Below, one piece after another: positions 1-14,300 of a stretch of DNA of 64,000 nt; position 1 is the first letter of the stretch, and each line of letters starts with the position of its first letter. Below the pieces are notes generated by a model, which worked only from the letters and a program-made list of their open reading frames with translations, had not been told where the DNA came from and searched no databases. The position numbers and the translations under genes are program-made. The DNA is from Zerene cesonia (lineage: Eukaryota; Arthropoda; Insecta; Lepidoptera; Pieridae): assembly GCF_012273895.1 (NCBI RefSeq), contig NW_024045137.1, positions 1-64,000 on the forward strand, written 5' to 3'.

Positions 1-58
1 CTAACCCAAAACCTAACCTAACCCAAAACCTAACCTAACCCAAAACCTAACCTAACCC
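1..58. repeat. telomere-like 17-base minisatellite
   Basis: About three copies of a 17-base unit (cctaacctaacccaaaa), built from the insect telomere motif CCTAA plus an A/C spacer. It starts at the window edge, so its full length is unknown. Confidence 0.9.
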
Positions 59-2195
59 TTTTTTTTGTGGGTATATCGTGCAAGTTTCAGAATCATCTAA
101 CATCTACCTTTCGTACCCCTAAATGATAAAAGTAAGGCTGAACAGCGTTTGCCGGTTTGGCTAGTGTACTTATAAAAAAAAGTAACTTTCAACGGTTTAA
201 ATAAACCACGCTGATATTGTGAAATCAGAATGATTAGATTTTTTGTAAAAATTTTCTTCTAGCTATTTCGTTGTCCAATAGCTTGTCATTTCTTTTTTTT
301 TTATTGAAATCAATAGATTTTTCATTTACCGTCCAAATCGGCCGAGACCGACGATGCAATGATATCATGCGTGCGTCATTCATGCTTTCATCTGATGTGT
401 CAATGTGCCAAGAGTCCTGTTCTGCAGGCCTCGACCCCCACAACCTTTAATTCATAAAACTCTACACCTTGTGCAAAATATTTGACTTGGTTTACAAGAA
501 CGTCGTCGAAAAAATAGTCAAAATCTAGTCGTAAAACGGCTAGATTTTGACTAATTTTTCTTTTCCTTTGTCTGTGTAGACAAGGAAAGTGCGAGGATAA
601 TGCGAAGCCGCGAGCGGAGAGCCAGCTACTTCATATAAGGTGAAATAATAACACATTTTATCTAACATCGTCTTTATTACATCAATAAATTATAAAGTTC
701 ATAGACAATATTACCTCACCATAGAATTTAAAAAGCGCCCGCCGCCGACGCGGCAGCAGGTGTAGGTTCTGCTTAAAGCTTAAATCTTAAGTCAAGTTCT
801 ACTAAAAATCCGCTCAAAACACATTTCTAATAAACTGATTTTTAATAGATTCAAATAAAATATTAATACTGACGTTACACAAAATGCGATGAACACCGCG
901 GCGAAGCTACCCTTCGGTAGAAATGGTAGGGAATAAATAAATACGGAATGCATTCTCTACGATACCTAAGTTAACTACTCATTTACAATTAGCCTTAATT
1001 AGCAACAAAACAGCAATAAATAATTCATATTTTTTATACAAAATCCCTTACATTTCGAAATTTATCGGCAAGACTAAAAAATGTTCGATAGCACTTAATT
1101 ATAAGTTTAAAAAATTATTATCGCTCATTCGATATTTTAATGTTAAGAAACCTCTTGCTTCATCTAGAAACATAATCTCGTGTCGGAAATAAACAAAAGT
1201 GCAACAAATCTTTGTATTTTAACAATCAAAGATGGATGTTATCGCATCATTACCAGCGCCGCCGTCAACTCTTACAAGAAGCCTTCAACTGTAATGCCTA
1301 TAGCAACTAGTTATAGTAAAATCTCTGAATATGCAACTTATGTCTACTGGGGTATATTTTATATCTAATTATAATACTAAGATATACAAAATGAGGTTAA
1401 AATATAAAATTTATTCGTGTATATATTTCTCAAAGGAGCTCCGATGTATTTATAAATAAAAATAATATACAATCTAACATAATTTGTACGGGTAAAATTA
1501 ACTCTACATGAAGGTTACATCAGTAATCAGACAATTCAACTAATACTAAAGCATTTAGCCGATATTGCCTCATTTAAATGAAAGAATATTAGGCCGTGTA
1601 ACAAACTGCAAAAAACGTATACTAAGTAGATAATTAAAAATAAGTAATTGGGCATAACAGGTTTCAGTATCTCAGTTAATAACAACCCGACCCACGCAAA
1701 CAGTGACCTTTTATATTCCAATATTCATTTAACTCTAGAAAAGAGATAGTACGATACTAACCATAAGAAGGAAAGGGATAGAATATTCTATGTATTGACT
1801 AAACAAAATGGCAGCTCGTTGAGTTTATATTGTGAGTTTACATCAGTGCACTCTGCATGCGTGTAACCTGATATGCCTTGTTACATATACATATAACAGA
1901 ATCATAGCTTATGAGAATTGTTTTCGTTTCATTTTGAGGCAGTGTACGAGATATGATTTATGATTACTGAGGAATAAAAATAACGAGGGCAGTGTTGTTT
2001 TAAGTTTCTCAGTTGTTTTCATTTAAATAATTGCGTTGTTTGAAATAAAACCGATCGTACGCCATTCATCAAACATCTTTCTTGATTCGTTAGTAAAATA
2101 CCGCCAAAATTACGGTTACTCGATTTTGACCCAAATTGTTATAGACAGTGAGTTTAAATTGGTATTCCTTATATCGAGAGGAGATGGTGCGGCGT
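59..2195. other. slit 3' flank, no gene recognised
   Basis: AT-rich DNA with no convincing coding sequence. Part is presumably slit 3' UTR; a minus-strand aataaa lies near 673 but no poly(A) site can be chosen. Bases 61-163 resemble the Helitron-like copy at 17910-18064 over the last ~48 bases, ending in CTAG. Confidence 0.6.
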
Positions 2196-2303
2196 CTAGT
2201 GTAGGAAGGGCGTGTTCCTCGCGCACTTCTTGCCGCAAGCGCACTTCCGCACTATTTCTATGTCTTTGGTGTAGCGAGTGCCGTCCGCACAAACCAGGCG
2301 AAT
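2196..2303 (-). CDS. sli: slit last exon: end of cystine knot and stop
   Basis: Encodes [20 protein letters not shown] then [15 protein letters not shown] and a TAG stop. Acceptor tttcag, phase 0. The paired C-x-C and KKC endings are typical of the Slit C-terminal knot. The extent of the 3' UTR cannot be decided. Confidence 0.96.
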   Translation of the reverse strand: MRLVCADGTRYTKDIEIVRKCACGKKCARNTPFLH

Positions 2304-5300
2304 CTGAAACGCAACATCATATATCACTGAGAAATGTATCTTTGAACAATTCCAGATAAACGAAACTTTAATCATCTGTACTAATATTATAAAGCTGAAG
2401 AGTTTGTTTGTTTGTTTGGTTTGTTTGTTTGAACGCACTAATTTCGGAACCCACTTGTCCGATTTGAAAAATCCTTTCAGTGTTAGATAGCCCACTTATT
2501 GAGGAAGACCATGGGCTATATATGTACCACGCGCGAAGCCGAGGCGGACCGCTAGTTACTCAAAAATGTCTCAGAATAAATAATTATAATTAAAAAGCGG
2601 CTATGAATCGTCACATAAATTATTATTCACGAACGATTCCGAAAGCGGTGAAGGGTCGAGCCGGCAATAACTGGACTAAAAAGCTACCCTTTTAAAATTA
2701 TATCGAAATTTATAAAAAATCATGTAAAAATAATAACTGATATTAATGCCACAGATATTTATTTTTCAAATTTATTATTGCGAGAGTAAACGTTGGCTCA
2801 AGACAGGGACGCTAGTAGATACATACCTTTCTCTTCTTAGTCTTCCTGGGGGCACAGCACTGCGCTTTGCCGCAGGATCCGGCGGCGCCAGATCCAGCAG
2901 GTCCGGGCCCAGCGTGACCGGCGGGTCCGGCGAGTCCGGCGGGTCCGGTGGGTCCCACGCAGCGCGCGCCGCGCACCGCTCGCCGGCTGCGACACGAGCC
3001 CTCCGTAATGAACTCGCGAGTCGCTTCCTGGATTCAAAGATACTTAGTCAACTTAAGTTAAACTTTTAACGAATTTTTCTTGTCTGCCCTTGATCCTGCT
3101 CCCTTCAAAGTGTAATAACGGAAAAGAATATATTGAATTCATCGAAAACATAATGTTAAAAATCGAAAATCAACTCGCATCAAATCTATAACAGGTCCCA
3201 TTTTGATAATTACTCCCAATGTATACTTTTTTGGCAAAACGACCCGGAATGAATTGGCAAATAGCTTAGCTTTAAATATTTAGACCAGGATAGATGGATA
3301 GGTCTTGAAACATTAAAGTAAACAGAAGAACTATTTCAATATGTGCCTCCTTCTGGCTGGTGGTGTCAGGAGGTGGTGTAACATTTACCTTTCTACAAGC
3401 GGTGTGCGGCGGCGCGGCGGCGGGCGCGCGCTCGGCCGGCGCGGCGGGCGCAGCTGACGACATTCATTCGTTATTATCGATGCGATCTTTTTGAACACAA
3501 TGTAATGCGCAAAATATGTGAAAGTCGGACTTAAGAAAACTTTAATGCTAATTTTTCCAAAACAGAAACTTTNNNNNNNNNNGACAAAACTTCACTGACC
3601 TGGTGAGGCTTGCACGTTGCTGATGGCCTGCTTCCGAGCCGGCAGCTTGTTCTGCGTGATCACAGGAGCACCTCCTAGAAATTTATTATTGTTTTATGAG
3701 AAGTGTTATGATATAATTATAACAATGTCATCAAACTAATTGTTATACTATCACAAGAAATGGATAGAGTAGTTTTCAGAAGTGTGTGTTGTTATTCTTT
3801 TTATTTATTACAAATGTTTTATTTAAGATATTACACTCGTAAAACTTTATTTTATAATTTGTTAAATTGCGTCTCAGTATGTATAATGCAGTACATCTGA
3901 CGTATACTGTGACAAATTTTGTTTCAAAACTTATTTATTTGTGTTAAGCGATAATTAAATTGAATTATAATTCTGTGTAGGGCGTGTACGTGTGCGTGTG
4001 TAGGCTTGCGTGTGTAGTGTGTGTGTGTGAGCGCACCGAGCGAGGTGAGCAGCTCGCACTGCGCGCCGGCGGTGCCGGGCCGGCAGCGGCACGTGTAGTC
4101 GGAGCTGGAGCCGTCCTCGCGCGCGCACCGCCCGCCGCGCCGGCACGGGTTCGGCACGCACGGGTCCTGCACACAACCATTCATTTCACAAACAAACCCT
4201 GAATCTGAATCTTCTGAAATAAATTGTAACAAACAAGTAAACGAAAACTTAAACTTACAAACGTACGTTCGCCCGTAATTTGCATGCGACGTGTAGATGG
4301 AATACATTGTATTCAACTTATAAATATTTAATAAAATTATCGTTGCAAGTATTAATTAATTTTGTTTAATAATTGATTGCATACAAATCGTAAATAAATA
4401 TACATTGTATGGACTATCTTGATGCAACTGAGTTATAGATTATGTAACAGCACAGGGGCCATAGGACATAAAGTCTAGATATTATAACTATAAGCATTAT
4501 ACCATAGAGCACAGTACACCATCGACGGACCCTGTATAACCATATTGACAAAAAATTTGATGTTTAACAATGACAACGTCGCACTTTTTGTTAGTTTTTA
4601 AAATAAATACAGTTAAATTAGGTCACAACTCACGGGGCGGTGGCCGGCGTCCTCCTGCGGCGAGTCGGCGGGCGGCGTTGCCGGCCCGTCGCCCGCGCAG
4701 CCCGCCGTCGCGCGCACCAGCCGCGCCGCGTTCACGAAGTCCACGCGCTTGTGGTTTATCCACGCCTCCTTCAGGCACCCTGCGCAGTTACACCTTCGTC
4801 TTACAAACCGCTTTGTATCACACGAGATCACAGAAGAATAGAGCGGTGATTAACTAAAGCGGCTCAGCGGAACACAGTGGGGTTTTAGTCGGTAGGGATG
4901 CGGCATAACACACGGTTCCTTCCCCGGGAGCCGTGGGGATCTAGGCAAGATTCCCCAACTCCAAAAAAAAGATTGACACGGGATGACGGAAATATGAAGT
5001 AGCCTTTGTTATGCGGTAGAGATCTAGTTCTCAATTGGCAAAATCATTCTGAACTAGTACGACAAAGGATAAGAGAAATATTGCCTTATAAACGTAATAT
5101 ACGTAATAAATTGTTGAATTTTTAAATTTTTAATTCGAAACAACGTTTTACAATGTTTTTTATTATGTACAAAATGCACTTTTTCCAAAACGTATCTAGT
5201 CAATTTTACAGTAAATATAGCTGGCTGTTAAAAATCCAGCCTGAAGTGCGTACCCTTAAAGCTGGTGATGTTCCGAAGGTGCCACTTGGAGAAGGCGTCC

Positions 5301-8300
5301 TTGGCGACGTCGGGCGGCACTCCGCCCAGGAACATGGGTCGCTCCAACCGCAGATACTCCTTGCTACCTGTGATCCAACATTATCCTCCTCCATTAACCG
5401 CCCACAATTGTCAGAACTAGACGGGACCACACGATACTAGACTCCCGTCTAGTTCGTCAGTAAAAGAATACACGATAAGTAAAAGAATCATCACATAGAC
5501 TCTTCTTTCAGTTTATGAAGCAGGTTCCTAGAAATCTGGTGATGTTATTTGGCCTTATACGGTAGTTTATACACTATGCAAAACAAAAAGATTGTACTCG
5601 TATCAGATGGAATTCACATCAAATAAAATGGCATTTAAGGTATAAATTTAAAAACTTATAAACTACCTTCATTGATGATAGAGCGAGCGGGACCGTCGTC
5701 GACCCGCAGAGTGAAGTTCTTGCTGAGTGCGAGCAGCTCGGCCTTGTGGTACGCGCCGTCGGACACCATCTCGAAACTGCGAGAGTTGTTTGTGAAATTC
5801 AGAAGAATATACGACAAATGTAAAATAAAACTGATATGAAAATGTGAACTTTATGTACGAAACTTTAGAATTCAAACTAGTTTCATCATCTCTGTTTTAT
5901 AGTTAACAGTAGTTTATTGCAATCCATTCGTCTCCTTTCGGACGAGATAGAGAGATAAAACACAATTTCATATCTAATCATAGTAAAGATAGTAAAGAAG
6001 ATTCAGCCTTCCTACATAGCGAGGGTAACACAAACCTGTACATAGTGGAAGTGGGATGGTTGCCGACGTCGTAGCTGATGCGGATGCGGCCGTTGAACAG
6101 CTCCACCGCGAGGTGCTCGTTCTCACCGAAGTACATCAGCACGCCGTGCTGCTGCTTCGTGCTGAACACTGCCATAAAGTGCTTATGAGTACTCGTAACG
6201 GGTGGCGCCATCTCGTGCCCAATTTGTGATAGACGATGGAGAAAACCAATAGTGCTGCAACGTGCTTTAGGGCAGTTCTTAGGTGGTGGCGTAGCTCTAT
6301 CTTGTGGCCAAATTGCCATAGAGATAACCAATAGTGCTGCAACGTGCTCATGAGTACTAGTTAGGTGGTAGCGCGGCGCCATCTTTTGGCCAATGTGTAA
6401 TAGACGATGGAGATAACTAATAGTGTGGGTTATAGGCACTATACGTTTGTTGAATTTATAAAACTGACATATCGAGTGGAAGACATAATAACTACTTTAA
6501 TTCGATGAGAGATCGCCAAAAATATTTTGAGTCAAACTTAGTATAACAGCAAGTGAATTCAGTGCTTTTTATAATCTAACTAACTAACTCTTACTCTTGT
6601 TAAGATATTTGAAAATGGAACTGACTTAATTTGATTATCTCTCAATGTACATTGTTTTAATTATTATAAAATTCTTCTGGAAGAAGTGGTTTTGTTCGTC
6701 CCAATATCCGAGGCTTATTTGAGCAATGCACCCTAAATCTGCTTTAGACGGTTGCGACTTCATTTCAAATCCAGCACGCTGCACAAGTGCGGATCTACCG
6801 ATAGCTCTATACTGTTATACATCCTGCTAATATTATAAGCTCGAAATTTGTGCTACAAATCGCCCTGTTACCACTCCCAGATAAGCAGGCGATGAGGGAT
6901 GGATTCCACTAACCCAGGGTGACGTTGGCCTGCGGGCTGGTGCGCAGCGGCTCCAACTCCACCAGCGAGTCGTTGTGGTTGAACGTGAGAGAGGTGAGGT
7001 ACTCGCAGAGACGACCTGCACAATGCAAACTCAAATATTTATTTATTCAATTAGACTTCATAGAAGCACTTTTGAATCGTCATAACACAGTTTCAACATT
7101 TACCACCGGTTCGGGAAGTAGTTTCTACAGAGATGAGCCGGCAAGAGATTGCAGTTGCTCTTGTAAAATGGACGATGGATGGATGTCGTATAGCTATCGT
7201 TTTGCGTAATAATATCACTCAGTTGGCTTAATTAACTTTAGCGATTATTCTGAAGTCAATATGTTATATTTTAAAAAAGCTCCAGTTGTTTTTGATTCAA
7301 AACGTTATAAACATACAAAAATACAAAATTTTATATTATCAGTGTAGATATACTACAGACAAAGGAACGCAAAACACAAGGTGGATATGCGCAATCTTTT
7401 GGGAGGTAACACCGTGAATGCTATGTTATTCCAAAAAAAAAAAAAAAAACAAATCACGTGTCTATTCCAAGATCCCAACTATATAATAAGTAATATATTG
7501 TGCTAAACCTTATAAATTAAACGAGCAAGGCGTAAAACTTCGGTAGCAATAATAGACGACGACATACCAGAATATCCGGGGGCGCACTTGCACAGGTAGT
7601 CGTTGGCGGGCGCCAGCAGCGGACGCTCCATCATAATATCATCCTGGAAAGCAACCACTGCGCACGTTATACTTTTGCCTTGCCTTGCTAACTGGTTATT
7701 TATTTATTACACTTCAACAAAAATTTTACAGGTATGGAAACTTAAAAATTATATTAATAACAAGATAAATAAAAGAAAGAAAGTACAATTTGTTGGGCGG
7801 CCTTATCACTTAGAAGTGATCTCTTCCAGGCAACCCGGGCAAAAGGTAACAAGCATTATTAGATTATTGGCGGGTCGAGAAACAAAAGTATGAAGAAGTG
7901 TTATCAACTAAATAAAAGCTAATAAAACTAAAATTGTTGGAAATAATATGGATAAACAAATGCAGTTTTAATACTATACTTTATTGCATACTCTATGCGT
8001 ACATTTTAAAATAATTGTTTTTTTTTTCAATGTTACGCAAGATCATTATTAATTATATCGTTAATTTCATTGTTTAATAGCTAATGCTGTGCNNNNNNNN
8101 NNNNNNNNNNNNNNNNNNNNNNNNNNNNNNNNNNNNNNNNNNNNNNNNNNNNNNNNNNNNNNNNNNNNNNNNNNNNNNNNNNNNNNNNNNNNNNNNNNNN
8201 NNNNNNNNNNNNNNNNNNNNNNNNNNNNNNNNNNNNNNNNNNNNNNNNNNNNNNNNNNNNNNNNNNNNNNNNNNNNNNNNNNNNNNNNNNNNNNNNNNNN

Positions 8301-11300
8301 NNNNNNNNNNNNNNNNNNNNNNNNNNNNNNNNNNNNNNNNNNNNNNNNNNNNNNNNNNNNNNNNNNNNNNNNNNNNNNNNNNNNNNNNNNNNNNNNNNNN
8401 NNNNNNNNNNNNNNNNNNNNNNNNNNNNNNNNNNNNNNNNNNNNNNNNNNNNNNNNNNNNNNNNNNNNNNNNNNNNNNNNNNNNNNNNNNNNNNNNNNNN
8501 NNNNNNNNNNNNNNNNNNNNNNNNNNNNNNNNNNNNNNNNNNNNNNNNNNNNNNNNNNNNNNNNNNNNNNNNNNNNNNNNNNNNNNNNNNNNNNNNNNNN
8601 NNNNNNNNNNNNNNNNNNNNNNNNNNNNNNNNNNNNNNNNNNNNNNNNNNNNNNNNNNNNNNNNNNNNNNNNNNNNNNNNNNNNNNNNNNNNNNNNNNNN
8701 NNNNNNNNNNNNNNNNNNNNNNNNNNNNNNNNNNNNNNNNNNNNNNNNNNNNNNNNNNNNNNNNNNNNNNNNNNNNNNNNNNNNNNNNNNNNNNNNNNNN
8801 NNNNNNNNNNNNNNNNNNNNNNNNNNNNNNNNNNNNNNNNNNNNNNNNNNNNNNNNNNNNNNNNNNNNNNNNNNNNNNNNNNNNNNNNNNNNNNNNNNNN
8901 NNNNNNNNNNNNNNNNNNNNNNNNNNNNNNNNNNNNNNNNNNNNNNNNNNNNNNNNNNNNNNNNNNNNNNNNNNNNNNNNNNNNNNNNNNNNNNNNNNNN
9001 NNNNNNNNNNNNNNNNNNNNNNNNNNNNNNNNNNNNNNNNNNNNNNNNNNNNNNNNNNNNNNNNNNNNNNNNNNNNNNNNNNNNNNNNNNNNTGTGTGTG
9101 TGCGCCCCGGCGCGTACCTGCAGCGCGAGCGCGGGCAGGTAGCACACGCCGTGCACGCAGTCGTGGTGCGCGCAGGGCGAGGTGCCGAGCGCGGCGTGCG
9201 GCGCCGCCTCGCAGTAGCGGCCCGCGTAGCCGGCCGCGCACGCGCACCGGTACTCGTCCAGCCCGTCCACGCACGTCGCGCCGTTCTGGTGTTAACATAT
9301 ACTGTTTGTTAATACGACGTATACCATCGTTGATGTAAACGATGTTGTAACATTTACTATTTACATTTTCTTTCACGAAAACTACTACTGCAATAATTTA
9401 TCTTCTCAATGAGCTATCCGTCAAACTTATTTTTGAATGATTCAAGTTCTTAATTCGTAACATATCATGTTTGTTAATAATTTCAATAGAATATATGAAC
9501 AAAGTAAATACGTTTTTTATTTTTAACAAATACTAGCGGTCCACTCCGGCTTCACCCGTTATATCTTATCTCTCCATAAGAACCTTCCTTGTGTCTTAAT
9601 AAAAACAAAAGATTGATGGGGCCCTTCTCAAGTTTTACGCTAAGCAAATCATTTGGCGATATATTTCTCTTTATTTAGATAGAAAGTCCAAAGAGCATGA
9701 TCCCGAAATGCTATACCTGACACATGTGGTTGATGCAGTCATCGACGTTGACGGTGCAGTTCTGCCCCGAGTAGCCCCGCGGGCAGGAGCACGTGTAGTG
9801 GCTGGTGTGGTCCACGCACGCGCCGCCGTTCGCGCACGGGTTGAACTCCGCCGTGCAGAACGGGATCTTCTTCTCGCAGAATTCGCCTGCAAACAATCAC
9901 ATTTATTTTCATATCTGTCTGAATGCTTATTGTATTGTTAATTTAAACTAAAAAAGACATACAAATATAAATACAACAAGAAATATTTAGAAAAATAGTA
10001 TCACACTAAAATGTACACAAATAATGTTTGTTTTGTATTTATCGATTAGTAGGATGTAAAGAGATTGGGATGAGTATGTCACAGACGTATACTTACCCAT
10101 AAAGCCCGGGGCACACTTGCAGGTGTAGCTCTCGAGGTGGTCCACGCAGGTGGCGTTGTTCTGGCAGCGGTGCGACACGCAGTCGTCGATGTTGGCCTCG
10201 CAGCGCACGCCCGTGTAGCCGGCCAGGCACGAGCAGCTGGCACCAGGATTATGTTCAATTAGTATTTATTTACGACTGCCATACTATACGCTTGCTAAAG
10301 CAGATTTTACATCAAGGATCTAGGTCCTTTTAGGGATCAGTCTTTTATTTTTTTAGTGCACTATCTTGGGGATCAGTTTTAAGAATGGAGGATCAGAGTC
10401 TGCAGTATGAGGGTTCGCGTTCCATGAAAAACATGACAAAATGATGAGGGAAACTCACTGGAAGCGGCCCTCCTCCAGCAGCTGGCAGGTGCCGTAGGCG
10501 CAGGGCGAGCCGTAGCACGCGTCGATCTGGTGCTGGCACGTGTCGCCATGGTAACCGCGCGCGCACGCGCAGCGGAATCCGCCGCCAGCGGTGGGCGCGC
10601 ACTCGCCGCCGTTGGCGCACGGGTTGCGGTAGCACTTGTTGCATTTCGACACTATGTCCGCCGGCGGCTCTCCTGTAGGTAACATAGTAATAATTTAATT
10701 TAGTTTGTTTTCATGATAAAAGAGCGTAAATCATTTGAATGCTATTAAAAGAAAAATTAAAGAATAATTTTACTAAACTTAATGCAGTTAACAAGATTTT
10801 ATTTCTTTTAAGATCAGGAAACCACAGAAAATGCTTTTATTGCATATCTTGAGAGAATAAATTAGAACAAAAAATGGTGCGATGGCGTCATACATATTAC
10901 CAGTTACAACAACAAAAAGTCTGACGTCTCCATAACTATGATATTTACAGATATGTTACAGTACAAATAGTATTTTTTTATTTAATTTAGCACAAAAAAT
11001 ATTTTATTTTTTTTTAATTTTTTATATGAATGACGTCATTTGGATTACGACAGTTTAGAACGATGAATGAAAAACTGAATATATTGAAAAAGCAAAAAGC
11101 ACCGACCTGCGCACGAGAAGGCGGCGGGGTGCGTGCTGAGCAGCAGCTTGTCCCGCATGCGCGGCGGCGCGGCGCAGCGCGCGATGCCCGGCTCCACGAA
11201 CTCGCCGCGCTGCACCCAGGCCGCCAGCCAGCGCAGCGCGCAGTCGCAGTACAGCGGGTTTGAGCCCAGCGCGCTGCGACACCCACACCACAACCTCACG

Positions 11301-14300
11301 CTATAGCGACCCACTAGCTTTGCCCGCGGCTTCGCGCGTCATTACACCGCCTATACCACTCTCTAACCTCCTAAATTATTTTTTTTTATAGCGGGCAACT
11401 AATCTGGTGGTTTGCCCAGGGCGATGTGAAGCAAAGTTAAACAAACACAGACTTTCACATTTGTTATATTCATAGAACAGTCACTCGGTTGCAATTCGAT
11501 GTGTTTATAGGAGACTGTATTGACTATTCCAGATGCGTGTATAACATCTTGGGTAGTGACTAGATTGAACGTTATATGTTATTCAAAGAGCCTCAGTATC
11601 GAAAAGTTGATGAATTCCAAATACAGAGATTTTATTGGTAACCCCAAATCATAATTTATGTACAAGCCTCTCGCATGCCCATTTCTCATACATGTTTTAC
11701 TATGTTATTCTACTAAAACTCCCTATATATTTCTACAATATATCCCTGGATATTACTTCCATAGAGCGTACTACGTCTTGCACACTTACACGTGGGATAT
11801 GGACTCCAGGTCTCGGAAGACGCCGTCAGCCAGCATCGATATGTTGTTCCCGTGAAGCGAGAGCACTCGCAACTGCGTCAGACCTTTCAGAGCGTCTCGC
11901 TGAAAGCAAATATAATAAAGGCCCATAATTAGTTAGAGATTCTTAGTTAGCATGTTATAGAGTTCACGTTACAAATTAATTTTTAACCAACTATTCTCTT
12001 CCTTTTACATCGCAATTACTTCGACTCCACTAACTTGCTCTTCAGAAATTGAATAAAGAAACACCGATAATTGCTTAAAAAGTATTACTTTTTTCTATTC
12101 ATTTAAAATTTCTCATTCATTAAGCATTTCAATGCTATAAAACTAAAAATTAAGTGTTATTTGTACATTTGATAAAGCTTTTTTATCTATACTAATATTA
12201 TAAAGCTGGAGAGTTTCTTCGTTTGTTTGAACGCACTAAACTCAGGAACTTCTGGTCTGATTTGAAAAATTGTTTCAGTGTTAGATAGCCCATTTATTAG
12301 GGAAGGCTATTGGCTATTTAACAGCATGTGCTACGCGGGTAAAGCCGAGGGGCACAGCTTGTTAAAGATATGAGTCAACCTCATAGATTTGTTTCGGATC
12401 ACATCTGACGAGGCGCATGAAACGACGACGAGTTTGCAGCATTTACCTGAACGCATCTCAGCCGGTTGTAGCTCACGATGAGGGTGGACAGCTTGGTGAG
12501 CCCCTCGAAGGTGTTGTTGGAGAGCACGCTGATCTTGTTGTTGGAGAGATCCAGCCGCGTCAGCTGCGTCAGGTGCCGGATCTGTTCTGATGATATGCTG
12601 GTGATCTCGTTCGACTCAAGGTACCTGGAGGTAATTGTACGGAAACGTTCAAACCTCGGTATTCCACCAAATACTAGATGCAGAGAGTCTAGTGACTAGA
12701 TTCTGTCTTTGATTTTTTAGCCTCCACCTAGTTTGTAACATTCTTCGCAACAAACAAACAAAGAAAGCAAGGGACTAGTATTTGCAGTGTTAATTAAAGA
12801 CTTGATTAATAAAACTCTTAGATGGGATGCAAATTTTATTACGAGAAAACATAATTTTATGCAATGGAAAGACGGGATAAAAAATGTACAGCTGTTACGG
12901 CACAACCTTAAGTGTACGAGAGAGGTTTGAAAAATTATGGGTTTTACAAGAATCCATGCGTTTTTTTTATTTTATTTTATTTCATTTATAAATTTTTACG
13001 GGCGAAGTCGGGGCGGACTGCTAGTCAATTATAAAATATGCACTCACAGCTCGGTGGTGTAGGGCGGGATGCGAGCGGGCAGCGCGTCGAGGCGCGCGCG
13101 CGCGCAGCGCACCACGCTGCCCGCGCACGTGCACCGCTCGGGGCAGTAGTCCGCCGGCAGGCAGCCTGCGTCTTCCGCTGTTAAATGGCGTTTAAATCTT
13201 TTATTTTTGGGCTTTAAAACATTTTGTTAATCACTGATTACATTAATAACAGACAGAGTGAATAGATCTCGACCATAAATATCAAGGGACGATAATAAAG
13301 TTTTAGTAACAGAAAATTTCATGAATGTTAATGGTAATTATGAAAAAGAAATGGAGGAAATATCTTACGGGTACACTTAAAGTCGGCGAGCTCGAGGTGC
13401 GCGAGCAGCGTGCGCGCGAGAGCGTCGGGGCGCGCGCACGCGGTGGCGGGCGCGAGGCGGCGCGCGCGCAGCCAGCCCGCCAGCCACGACGTGTGGCACG
13501 TGCACTCCAGCGGGTTGCCCGACAGCGTCCTGCGTTACAAAGGGTTGCAACGAATGTTATGAGTAAAATACGCCCTTTTTTCCATTTGTTTTAATTTATT
13601 ATTATAGTTTTACCAACATAATTAATTTATTTATTGTATAAAGCAGTGTTATCACAATAAACTGTTTTAATATCATTTTTTTTACTATTTTTTTTTTGTT
13701 ATCGAAGGGTAAATGAGCAGACCCATTACATACAGCTAGAGCTACATTTCTATGATCGTAGAAACTGTCACAGAACTCATACTTACAGCGTGGACAGCAT
13801 GCTAAGATGGTCGAAAGATCCTGGAGCGATGCATCGGATTTTATTATCAGCCAGAGACCTGCAAGGAACAGTGTTATAAAGTAAACATAGCCAGTTGTCT
13901 GTTGTATTACGAGTATATAGTAACTGTGAGTTAGTTGAGATTGCGCCTCTGTCATATTCTCCTATTTCGCAAAAAAATTGTTTGAAAAATTCGTGTAAGC
14001 TACCGAAAGAATGTAACAAAAATCAGCTAATAAATGACTTAATGTAATGATCTTCATAGGGCTGAAAAATATATTGTAGTTAATGATAATCCTATTTGAA
14101 TGGGACTGCAATGTATTTATAATCAATTGAAATAATAACGTTCTTTTTGTAATGTATCAATTGTATATAAAGTGATGTTAATAATAATTGTCAATGTGAA
14201 ATTAATAATCTTATTTAATAACCTTATTTAATAACAATATTTAATATAGACCACTGCAACCTGATATTTATAAGACAACATCTTATGTATTCGTAGCAAG

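Noticed and set aside
1180..2359. Small plus-strand open frames near the slit 3' end as a neighbouring gene
   Set aside because: No recognisable domains, AT-rich composition and, at 2036-2359, overlap with the last slit exon in antisense.
3965..4202. GC-rich open frames on either strand over slit exons (for example 3984-4202, 4570-4857, 9096-9338, 10393-10644, 15409-15660)
   Set aside because: They are shadow frames of slit exons. The minus-strand frame with conserved Cys patterns and matching splice phases is the coding one.
8074..9376. Long open frames spanning N runs (also at 18708-19814, 36577-37788, 44957-46117, 47043-48405)
   Set aside because: Their length comes from N bases translated as unknown residues; only short flanks are real sequence. 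The frames at 8074-9376 overlap the genuine slit EGF5/6 exon.
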